Source: Mortierella sp. BCC40632 (taxonomy: Eukaryota > Mortierellomycota > Mortierellomycetes > Mortierellales > Mortierellaceae). From it: DNA of 64,000 bases. Numbering within the stretch: position 1 is the stretch's first letter; each line of letters opens with the position of its first letter. The position numbers and the translations under genes were made by a program. Below the pieces are notes generated by a model. The model searched no databases and was not told the DNA's origin. It was given only the letters and a program-made list of their open reading frames with translations. Shown one piece after another: positions 12,422-21,831 of this stretch. The DNA is taken from contig WAEK01000007.1 of NCBI GenBank assembly GCA_011634665.1, forward strand, positions 2,638,501-2,702,500, in the 5' to 3' direction.

Positions 12422-14130
12422 CTACGGAACTCGAGTGCTCACTACTAGCTTTGATTCTCGGTGCTCCTCGTTGTTCCAGCCGATCGAAAGAGCCGTATCG
12501 ACAGCAAAGAGGTGTAGTTCATTGAGTGGGGTAGATGGCCTTGCACTATTGCCAGAGTCATTGTAGATACCAGATATCCCAAGTAACTGATACTGGGACT
12601 TCGAATTGCCAGAAGTAAGCTGCAGGCGAAACGCCTTGAGAAAATATTGGGCATCCATAAGACCATCTCTCGCTGTCGTCGACGTGCCCTTGCAGTCCGT
12701 GCCTGACCGTGACAATGCAGCACTATTAAGTCCAAGGATAGACTTGTGAAGCCACCGACCCGGATCAAACACAAGGAGGTTAGTTTCACCATTTTCTAAT
12801 AACTCGAATCCGATAATAGTCCTAGAGTGTCCCTGGTGCTGCATATAGAGCGGAGGTTTTCTTGTCTGCACCACCCCCCGTTGCTGCCTGTCAACATGTG
12901 GGTTTGGGAGCGCGAGAGCAGACCAGGCTGGAGCTCGGAAGTAATCATGGACTGTATCTAGTAGTGCTGGGTGAGTTCCACTAGGTCCTGTTGGCCTATG
13001 AAAGTCAAGTATTTTACATCGAATTCCCAACGAACTCAAAACCGACCATGCCTCTGTGGTGCCAATCCATTTTCGAGTGTCGACAACCTTGTAGTCAAGT
13101 TGGCTGGCTCCTGTCGGATCAAATCCTGTGGACCAGGCAAACTCTAGCTGACGCTGCAAATCCTGGATAGTAGGCGCGGTGCTCTGTCTCTCTGATGGCG
13201 TCTCAATTCTGGTTGCTTCAGAACTAGAAGAGCTAGACTGACTAACGACATACGAGAGCATCATTTGAATATTCCGATAACCACAGCCCCACCCTCTATC
13301 AGAGCGGTCACTTTGAAAGAAAACAACGGAAGGGTCTGCAAGGTATGCCACCTTTGTAACGCCATGCTCCACAGATTTTTCCAAGAGTAGCTTAGCCTTT
13401 GAAATAAGACCAGCAGTTCCTGTAGATGGTAACTCCTTTTCCGAGACAAATGTGAGTCGAGCCTTATCAATAGTCCGCGACGTAATATCGCCTATGCGGC
13501 CAATGAACCCGTCCATTGTTGTTTGTCCAGATCGCATTGTGTCTGATGTCGGCGCCGGGCTATTGATCGACGACTCAAGTATATTCGCACGAGCCTTCTT
13601 GACGGAGGAGGGTTCACCTGTTCCTCTATCACGCTGACGAACTGCCCTGAATTAGACAGTGACTTTGGAGATGAGGGTCAAGCGGGAGCATGGATAAGAT
13701 ACCTTTCTGTAAAGAGGAATACTCGAGCCTTCTCTCTGTTGGATTTGCTCCGCTAAATGTCGGTCCATGTGCTCGGCCATATCTTCGATCGGCACTGAGA
13801 GGATGAGAAAAGGCAAAGACCAGCATGCATATCAGTCAAAATGTCTCGGTTTGAGTGGGCCATGAAGCTTGCAGTCGACTTACGCAACATGGTGCAACCC
13901 TCGGCTTCGCATTGTACTGGAAACCCTTTCTCTTTTTGACTTGAGAACTCCTCGGGTTGGGTGCTAGTGGTGACCATGGTGGGTCCGCTGGGGTGCGACA
14001 CGGATTCAAGATCGCTGTCGAGGTGGAGGTTGACATGCCTCTCGAATGCAGCAAAGCTTCCATGGAAGGAATCCTGGCAGATGGGACAAACATGCATAGT
14101 TCTATTCCCAGGATTGCTACCTGCGGACAT
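12422..14130 (-). CDS. peptidase C78 family deubiquitinase with N-terminal zinc fingers (ZUP1/ZUFSP-like)
   Basis: Three exons (14130-13884, 13794-13703, 13633-12422) give 516 residues. Two zinc fingers: C15-x2-C18...H32-x3-H36 and C74-x4-C79...H91-x3-H95. A papain-like C78 domain follows: catalytic Cys230 in DRGWGCGYRN, His382 in YMQHQGHSRTIIGFE, Asp403 in LVFDPG. ZUP1 cleaves Lys63-linked ubiquitin chains in genome maintenance, whereas the related UFSPs process UFM1. Zinc fingers ahead of the domain favour the ubiquitin enzyme. The exon 3 acceptor at TTCGTCAG is chosen because the nearer CAG gives an immediate stop. A Ser-rich loop (about 241-262) interrupts the domain. Substrate choice is inferred. 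Confidence 0.9.
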
Positions 14131-14310
14131 TTGTGCTGAATCGGGTAAATCAGCAGGGGATAGGAGAAAGAGGCTGGGCCTTAAAAAAAAAAAAAAAAAG
14201 TCTTGCCAATTTCACACACTCCCCCTTTTTTTTTTTTCCATTTGCTCCACTCACTTACTTTGATAAAAAAACATCATCACCATTCGCACTCCCCTGACTC
14301 CTCCTTCGCA
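14131..14310. promoter_or_regulatory. divergent promoter shared by the deubiquitinase and calnexin genes
   Basis: Only 180 bp separate the two start codons, so both promoters must lie here or overlap the genes. It contains a 17-nt A run and a T/C-rich leader ahead of calnexin. No clear TATA box or unfolded-protein-response element was identified. Confidence 0.55.
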
Positions 14311-16497
14311 ATGACTCGCGTTCTTCCGAGCCTCGTCACCCTCCTGGCACTCTCTTCCGCCATTGGCCTGGCCAAGGGCGAGGATGACCAAAAGACATTC
14401 AACGTCAAGGACGACCTCCCAGAATTCAAGGTAGGTGCTCATGAGACGCGACTGATCTCGTTTGAACTCTTTCTTTCAGCCAGAGCCCAGTTAACAAGTT
14501 GCAGCTCATCGTCATCGACGTGTTCTGAGGACGCGTCACTTGCTCACCCTCCTGTTTTTTTTTTTTTTTTTTTTGGCAAATATCACTGACACGCGTCATC
14601 CTGAACTCAGCCCACAAAGATCCAGGCTCCTTTCTTGGAGCAATTCACAAGTACCTGGGCAGAGCGTTGGACAGCAAGTGAAGCTACAAAGGAATCTACT
14701 TCCGAAGGCGAAGTCTTTGCGTATGTTGGTAACTGGAAAGTTGAAGAGCCCAATGTTTATCCAGGTATCAAAGGGGACCTTGGACTTGTAGCCAAGTCGG
14801 TAGCTGCCCACCATGCCATCTCTGCATCTTTGCCTACAGTCATTGATAACAAGGACAAGACGTTTGTTGTTCAGTAAGTGAAGCAGCAAGGATATTGTGG
14901 TGCAGAATTGAGCTCTCTTTTGTTTGTATTATTAAGCTCAGACCCTGGACCTTGGCCTTAACCTTTGCTTAATTGATATTAGGTATGAAGTAAAGGCTCA
15001 GGATGGCCTCGAGTGTGGCGGTGCCTATATGAAGCTGTTGACGGATTCACCAGAGGGCATTAAGTTCAAAGAGTTCTCGAATGACACCCCATATGTAAGT
15101 TCTCATCCCAAGCTGGCTGTTCACCACGGAAAGCTAGTCATTGATCATGGATTCACTCACTCTCTGCGATGCTTTTGCCAAATAGACGATCATGTTTGGA
15201 CCCGACAAGTGTGGAAGCACCAATAAGGTCCATTTCATCTTCCGTCATCGCAACCCCAAGACAGGTCTCTATGAAGAGAAGCATCTTCAGTCTGCGCCAA
15301 TGGCTAAGATCGGTCCTTTGAGCAACTTGTACACATTGATCGTTAGGTGAGTGCACATTGGCCTGATGATGTTCTATTCTACAGGTTGTTTTCTATCGAC
15401 TCGTTCATACAAAACATACTGACCAGACGAAGGGAACTGTCAACTTTAGGCCAGATCAGACTTTTGAAATCAAAATCAACGGCGACTCGGTCTCGTCGGG
15501 ATCGCTCCTGGAGAATTTCCAACCTCCAGTCAACCCACCCAAAGTGATTGATGACCCTGAAGATAGCAAGCCGTCCGATTGGGTTGAAGAGGCTAGCATC
15601 CCTGATCCAAAGGCGACCAAGCCTGATGACTGGGATGAAGACGCGCCAGCCAGGATCTTGGATGAGGATGCAACCAAGCCTGCCAATTGGCTTGATGATG
15701 AGGAATCAGAAATCCCTGATCCAGAGGCTGTTAAGCCTGAAGATTGGGATGATGAAGAGGATGGAGACTGGATTCCTACGTCGGTCCCCAACCCCAAGTG
15801 TGAGAACAACGGCTGTGGTAAATGGACTCGACCTTATAAGGCCAACCCTGCCTACAAGGGCAAATGGGCGGCACCCTTGATCGATAATCCTGATTACAAG
15901 GGCATCTGGGCCCCTCGCAAGATCCCTAACCCCGACTTTTACGAGGATCTCCATCCATCCAACTTTGACAAGATTGGTGCTGTTGGCTTTGAGATCTGGA
16001 CGATGCAAAAGGATATTCTGTTTGATAACATTTACATTGGTCATTCCGAAGACGATGCCGCTGCTTTTGCGACCGAGACTTGGGAGATCAAGTATGCATC
16101 TGAGAAGAAACAGGAGGAAGTGGATAACCCGCTTCCAAAGGATCTCGATGGTATCCCGGTACTCAAAGACGATCCAGTTGGATTTGTGACCCATTATATC
16201 CGGGAATTTATCGAATTGGCACGCGAGGATCCATTGAACGCCCTCCATAGCCGTCCTTTGGTGGCAGTGGCCATTGCTCTAACAGGAGGAATCGCTCTTG
16301 CCTTGGTGTTGATCTTGGTTGGACTTGTTGTTGCAGCGCCTGCGACATCGGCGACAGCTAGTGCGAAGGCCAAGAAGACGGACGAGCCTACTTCTGACGA
16401 TGCGGATGCCGGAAGCTCAAAGGCTGCCACGAAGGATGACAAGGACAAGGAGGAGACCGTCAGAAAACGCCCAGCAGTGGCCAAAGACGATGAATAA
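14311..16497 (+). CDS. calnexin, ER membrane lectin chaperone
   Basis: Five exons (14311-14430, 14611-14873, 14983-15094, 15186-15346, 15450-16497) give 567 residues. It binds monoglucosylated glycoproteins in the ER lumen and retains them for folding. A cleavable signal peptide of about 20 residues opens it. The lectin domain has [19 protein letters not shown] and [10 protein letters not shown]...[13 protein letters not shown]. The P-domain carries motif 1 repeats ([20 protein letters not shown] type) and motif 2 repeats ([20 protein letters not shown]). [20 protein letters not shown] returns to the lectin fold. One membrane helix near residues 490-515 is followed by a charged cytosolic tail. 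Length and order match fungal calnexin. Confidence 0.97.
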
Positions 16498-17303
16498 GTT
16501 ACGGCCTTTCCCGACGCTTTGACCCTTTTTTCTCCCTTCGGCATAAATAGCGATTGATAGTCTAGTTTAAAAACAAGGCAGATGTTGAGATGACAAAGTG
16601 GCATTTGACTAAGCATGGCAACTGCGTTCCTCTGCCTAGATCTGCTTTCTTTTTACCAACTCCATAAAAGATTGCTTTACTCCTTCAAATGATATCAATG
16701 CCTTGAAGAGCACATAAATGAACAGAGTCGAATACCACTAGATGCTGCAGGACACATAACAATAGGCAAATGGATGGCCCATCAACTTGTGGTTGAACAA
16801 AGGAAAGTGAGAGAAAAACCGATAGGAGTGCTTTTAGCGCTTTTATTGAGGCTATGGCAAACGTTGGTTCTTTACTGTTCGCTGTCCCTCTCCTCCCTTC
16901 CCCCTTCTTCTCGATCTAAGCTCGTTACAAACCATTGCTTCTAGTTTGTTTCGCACGTAGATTCGTAGAGAGGTGGCCACAAAGTTTTGATATAAAAGAA
17001 GAGGAGTGCAACTCAAAAGAGCCAACTGAGGTGGTGCACTACTTTGGCGGAGACTCAACTAGTACTCAGCCCCAGTTGACGGTTGATGATGAAATTGAAT
17101 GCCAACAAAAGAAAGTGGACTATCGAGGCATTGAGTAACTCGAATACAGGAACGCAATACGATCTACCAAAGATGACACTATGAGAACCTCAGCAGTAAA
17201 TGGAACCACAATCTGGTCTCTATTGCTCACTACCCTTGTTCCGTAGTTTTTACTTTCTTTTCTTTCCTTTTTTTGTTCTTCGTCCATGCACAGCTTCTCC
17301 TCA
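16498..17303. other. convergent spacer, no firm gene
   Basis: 3' flanks of calnexin and of the minus-strand secreted-protein gene. An open stretch on the plus strand at 16935-17138 reads acidic and protein-like near its end, but it has no start context or partner exon that I can support. Nothing else seen. Confidence 0.5.
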
Positions 17304-17816
17304 CTAACTTGACTGGAGCGGTTGTCCTTGTGCTTGCACCTGACCCTGCCCTTGTTCTTGTTCACGGGTTATCGTTGTTGATGGATCAGCATTGGTGCTT
17401 TCTACCCTGGGCACAACCTCATCGTTTGTGTGGGCCAATCCTGGTGGTGAAGGGTTGTTGGGACCCGTATAAGGTGAATGAGGTGTACGATGCTGGTTCT
17501 CTTTTTCATTGTTGGTAGTGGCTTCAGCAGGCTGGGCCCCTTCTTGGGACTCGCCATCGCGTCGCTCCAGTAATACCACTTTAGTGTCGTCATTGGTGAT
17601 TGTCCAGGCGACCGGCGTTCCCTGTGAGATTGAAGATCCTAGAGGAGCCGCATCTGCAAAGAGAGAATGAGTCTGGCTGAGAATACCGAAGATTAGAATA
17701 AGGGTAATGCTGAGAAGTGAGGTGGAGGAAGGTCGGAAGGTTCTTATCCGAGTTTTCCGAGTGAGAGACCGGTGTGATGACCTGGAGTGGAGTGAAGGAA
17801 AATCGGGCGGTGACAT
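17304..17816 (-). CDS. predicted secreted or signal-anchored low-complexity protein
   Basis: One exon, 170 residues; not recognised. The N terminus is basic and Ser-rich (about 1-35). A hydrophobic segment near residues 36-55 ends in Ala-rich sequence that could be cleaved or serve as an anchor. The rest is polar and probably disordered, ending in Glu/Gln/Gly repeats (EQEQGQGQVQAQGQ). ATG 17816 is the last Met before this hydrophobic segment; upstream in-frame sequence is only translated GA/CT repeat. Coding status rests on the open frame and its normal composition past the repeat, so it is moderate. Confidence 0.5.
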   Translation of the reverse strand: MSPPDFPSLHSRSSHRSLTRKTRIRTFRPSSTSLLSITLILIFGILSQTHSLFADAAPLGSSISQGTPVAWTITNDDTKVVLLERRDGESQEGAQPAEATTNNEKENQHRTPHSPYTGPNNPSPPGLAHTNDEVVPRVESTNADPSTTITREQEQGQGQVQAQGQPLQSS

Positions 17817-18031
17817 GGTGATAATGGCTGAAGGGATCTCGAGGTTTTCAACTGAACAAAGGGAGTCTATAGAGAAGAAAGAAGATGAAGAGGATGAAGA
17901 AAGAGAAGAAGGAGAGGAGCGGAGAAGAGGAAGAGGAAAGTTAGGAGGAAAGAAAGCGATAGAGAGAAAGAGGAAGAAAAAGAAGAAAGAGAAAAAGAAG
18001 ATAAAAAGAAAGAAAGAAAGAAAGAAAGAGA

Positions 18032-18089
<58 letters not shown>

Positions 18090-18645
18090 CAGAAAGAGAG
18101 GCAGAGAGAAAGAGAGAAAAGTACCAGCAAGGTGTCGTTTATCTTTTGTTTCGGTTTTTCTGCAGGAGACAGGGATCTGAATGCTCAGAGACGACAGAGG
18201 CAAGGAAAAAGGAGTGCGGGTAACAGTAAATCAAGGAGAGATCAAGTGGGTGCCTACTTTGGAGAAAGAACACAACGATCGAGGTTCTTTTGCACATGGA
18301 TGAAGAGAAAGGATGGCAAGGGAGAGAAGGCACAGCTCCTGCGGCCTGGACTTTCATGCCTGGACGCTGACTGGTACCCTGTCCATAGAGAGGACGAAGA
18401 GTTGGATCTGACGCGAGTTTGTATTGCAAGAGCTGGCTTCTATTAAGAGCATGGCAAAAGGAAGGGGCCAATTGTAGTTGACGGTCGCGTGACTGGTCAT
18501 GGTGGCATGCAAGACATCTTCAAGCTCATAGCTCATACGAGCCAACTTGTTTTTACCTCTAGCCATTGTCATTTGGGACAACAGATTCTACTCAACAACC
18601 ATCAGGCATAAAGCGATTATCATCATCACGGATTCATAGATTCAA
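17817..18645. other. divergent intergenic region with long purine microsatellite
   Basis: Lies between the secreted-protein gene (-) and the LITAF gene (+). About 17850-18120 is almost pure purine on the plus strand, including (GA)n. The rest is unremarkable and no gene is supported. Confidence 0.6.
18039..18086. repeat. (GA)n microsatellite within a longer GAAA/GA purine tract
   Basis: About 24 GA units in a row, flanked on the left by GAAA repeats and embedded in a 270-bp purine-only strand. Confidence 0.95.
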
Positions 18646-19475
18646 ATGAAAAAAGGACAAGGACGCTCCTCGCAAGAGCCGGACGCAGAATTCGAGCGCG
18701 AGATGCATTCGCAGAATGAGCACTTGGGCGCCCAGCCGCCACCTTACACTCCCGTTGCTACTGAACCATCTTCAGCTTCATCGCCATTTATTGCTCCACA
18801 ACTTGCGGCTCCACTCTCGGCTCCATCAGCACCTCCGGCTTCATCTTCTCAGCCCGGCTCATCTACTCCAAGCCTCTATCCCGCTCTTCCATATCCAGAG
18901 CCCCAGCAGACGCCTTATCCACATCATCCATACCAGCCAATGTATCAGGCAGCGCCGCAGCAACAGCCTTATAAGTATCATCACGATAACCGCCGCCAAG
19001 AGTCACCTCACCAAGCGGGATTTTATGGTGGAAATGCTGCCGCAGGTGGACGACAACCCATACATTCGCAGCAGGCTCACTCCAGCCCGTCAACTCCTCT
19101 GATTCTGGTGCACCCACCTGGAAGGATTGAAGATTTGCGAAAGAAGCCAGGCGTGGTCATTTGCCAACACTGTCGGTACTTGGTTGTTACTGAAACTTCT
19201 CATCAAGTTGGTAAGTGTTCTTCTGCCTACACCCCGAAAAGCCTGCCCTGTCTCTCTTATGAGGAAGCATACTCACCAGCTTGACCATCACAGGTTCCTG
19301 CACATTCCTAGGAGTATTGGGTCTGCTGCTTGCCGGCGTGACCTCATGTGGCTGCTGTCTCTTGCCCCTCTGTCTGAGATCTTGCAAGGACATTGTACAC
19401 TCGTGCCCAAACTGCCACGAAGACATTGGTCTTTACAGTCGCATCAAGGAGAGAACCTTCCCTATCCGAGCCTAA
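18646..19475 (+). CDS. LITAF-domain protein (SIMPLE/LITAF zinc ribbon, membrane-associated)
   Basis: Two exons (18646-19210, 19294-19475) give 248 residues. The N-terminal 160 residues are Pro/Gln/Ser/Tyr-rich, with PPPY at the start as in LITAF proteins, which recruit WW-domain ubiquitin ligases and ESCRT partners. The C-terminal LITAF domain has CQHC, a hydrophobic membrane-inserting stretch rich in Gly, Leu and Cys, then HSCPNCHEDIG. Together the two Cys pairs form one zinc site with the hydrophobic part monotopic in the membrane. Likely location is the cytosolic face of endosomes, vacuole or plasma membrane. The intron splits the domain just before the hydrophobic part. Confidence 0.9.
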
Positions 19476-21831
19476 GCTGCGTTCTTTTTCATGCAGCAAA
19501 AGCCTTGATAGCAACTACATATCCTTCATATATATTTTCGCTTTGCCACAACCTGTTGTCGTGACCTAACGTACGATCTGTCTATATTCTTCCGTACGCG
19601 TTGGCAAAGCCATGATCGCTTGGGAGTCCCAGGCAGGGGGCTTACAACAGGCCTCGGTTTCTTTGTGTGTACTTTTAAGCAGTTTGCAATTAAAAAAAGA
19701 AAACATTGTTTTTTTTTTTTTTTTTTTTTTTTTTGTGGCAGGATCCAGCCCATCCCATCCATTTATCCTTTTCCGAGAAAAACGTGGGATGGGCGTGAAC
19801 AGGGGATGGCTTTGACACACTTAGTCACGGTGGGGACTTCATTTTTATATTTTTTTAGGCAGCCTGAGAGGAACGTGTGGAGTAAGGACGACGAGGGCTG
19901 TCTACGGACGCTGATTGGACCGCGCGAACAAACCCTGTCACTGTGCGTCCTCAATGCACGCACACATGCAATCCAATGCACAGGATAATACCCGACAGGC
20001 AAAGAGAAAAGAAAGAGAGAGAAATGCCACCTCTCAGATGCACCTTCTTCTGTCCACCGCAGCCAGGATGAGGATTGGAATGTGTGCCCTGGCACGATCT
20101 CAATGGTCCCAGTATGTTGTCGCCTGAATCCGAGGTTATTATGCGGGCCTTCCTTCCTCTCTCTGGTACCCTTCCTCCCCTCCTCCTCCTCCTCCTCCTT
20201 CTTCTTCCTCCTCCTCCTCCTCTGTCGCCTCAGCCTTCATCCAACTAGACTACCACTACCATTATCCGAGTGAGAGAGAATAGACAAACAATCAGGAGAA
20301 TACAGTAGGCAAGCAAGCTTCGAGAAAAGACTCAACATGTCCACCTGCCGTTTTGGCAGACTGTGCGAGGGGAGAGGTTGTCGATCTGGCAGGGGCCAGA
20401 AGGTGAAAAGGCAGTCGCTGTTGCATACGTGTTGTTGAAGTTCATTCCCTGCACCACACAGACATTGACTGTTGAGGCATGCCACTGCAATTCTAGATCT
20501 TATTCGCGGCGTCAGCCAAAGACTCGGTGTCCAGGTGCCCCCACGCGCTCTCGCTGCCCAACCGCAAGTGGTCCTCCCTGCATTCTTTCCTTTCTCCCTT
20601 TCTCCCACTCTACTCTCACTCACTCTCTCTCTCACTCCTTCTGCCTCCTCAGGTGTGCTGGCACACGAAACAGAGTCGCTCTTGTTGCTTCTTATATCAG
20701 TGGCAGGCGACGCAGCTTTTCTTTTTTCTTTTTTCTTTCCCTTTATCTTTCTCCCTCTCTCTTCTTCTTTATCTATCTATATCTCTCACTCTCATTCTCT
20801 TACTTTCTCTTTCTCTTACTTCCCCTATCCCTGACACTCTTCTTCCTCCTGCCATAGGTGTTGTTGTTGCTGCTGTTGCATCTCCCAACTCCCATATCTT
20901 TTATTCCACCGAGGCTTGATCGGCACTTTTCTTTTCTTTTCTTTTCTTTTTTGCTATTTCGATTCTCCATTCTAGCTTCCGATTCTTGTCATCCCACCCG
21001 ACTCTTTCTTTCTCTCTCTTTCTCTCTCTTTCTCTCTCTGCTCACGCGTATAAACTCGTCCGGACAAGGACATTGCCCTGCAAGATCCGTGCATTCCATT
21101 AGACCCTTGACCCAGTCGGCCCAGGAGGAAAAGAAGGTAATGAGAAACGGTTGTCGCTCCTTGCCACACCAGCAGAGCAGCGAGGCGCTTCAACAACGCG
21201 GTGCAGAGGGGATAGAGAGCAGGGCGACTCCGTCCAACTGAACTTAACACGGATAGGCAAAGCCAAGGAGGAAGGACGACGGGCCAAGGAGCGCGGAAGG
21301 GGATGAAAGAAGAACGTATTATTACTCACACAGGCAGACAAAGAAGTACAGCTGCTGTCTGCCAGGGCTGCTTGCAAGGGCCTGCGACATACTTTTCCGC
21401 TGTTTCCGCCTTGCTACCTCGCCTCAATTTGCTTCGGTTGTCGTCAATCTCGCGTTTCTCTCTCTCTCTCTCTTTCTTTTTTTCTTTTTTTTTTTTTTTT
21501 TTTTTTTTTTCTCCTCGTCTGCTCCCTGCGTCCCCCGCCGTGATTCCTTATTGTGCAATTGCTTGCATCCATCTCTCTCATTCGCCATCTGCTCCATTCT
21601 GTGTCTGCACCGACTTGTCTCCTGACTCCGCTCCCTGGTCCCCCCAGCGCCGCGCCAAGAGGGACGACCAAACAAAAAACTAAAAACTAAAAAGTCAGCA
21701 AAATCAAGGGAAATTAACATACTAGAGCTCTCTCTCTACTTCTCTCCCTCTCCTTCCCCTCTCCTCCCCTACGCATCGCATCGTCCGTGCAAAGGCCTTC
21801 TCCAGCAGTAGACTTTGCCCAAGGCCCAAGG
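19476..21831. other. long T/C-rich upstream region, no gene supported
   Basis: 2.3 kb between the LITAF gene and the next plus-strand start. It has a T26 run (19709-19734), TCC repeats near 20178-20222, CT-rich tracts at 20580-21030 and T-rich sequence near 21465-21511. All open frames translate to Ser/Leu/Phe low complexity. It is probably promoter plus a long 5' leader of the gene starting at 21832. Confidence 0.55.

Noticed and set aside
16935..17138. Plus-strand 67-codon frame ending in an acidic protein-like stretch
   Set aside because: No supporting upstream exon, start context or family match; it lies in a convergent 3' region.
20355..20480. GC-richer segment considered as a tRNA or structured RNA
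   Set aside because: No acceptor-stem pairing and no T-loop GTTCRA could be placed.
19612..21683. Open frames of 90-160 codons upstream of the ATP-grasp-like gene
   Set aside because: They read through CT-rich microsatellites and T runs; composition is Ser/Leu/Phe low complexity, as expected for promoter and leader DNA.
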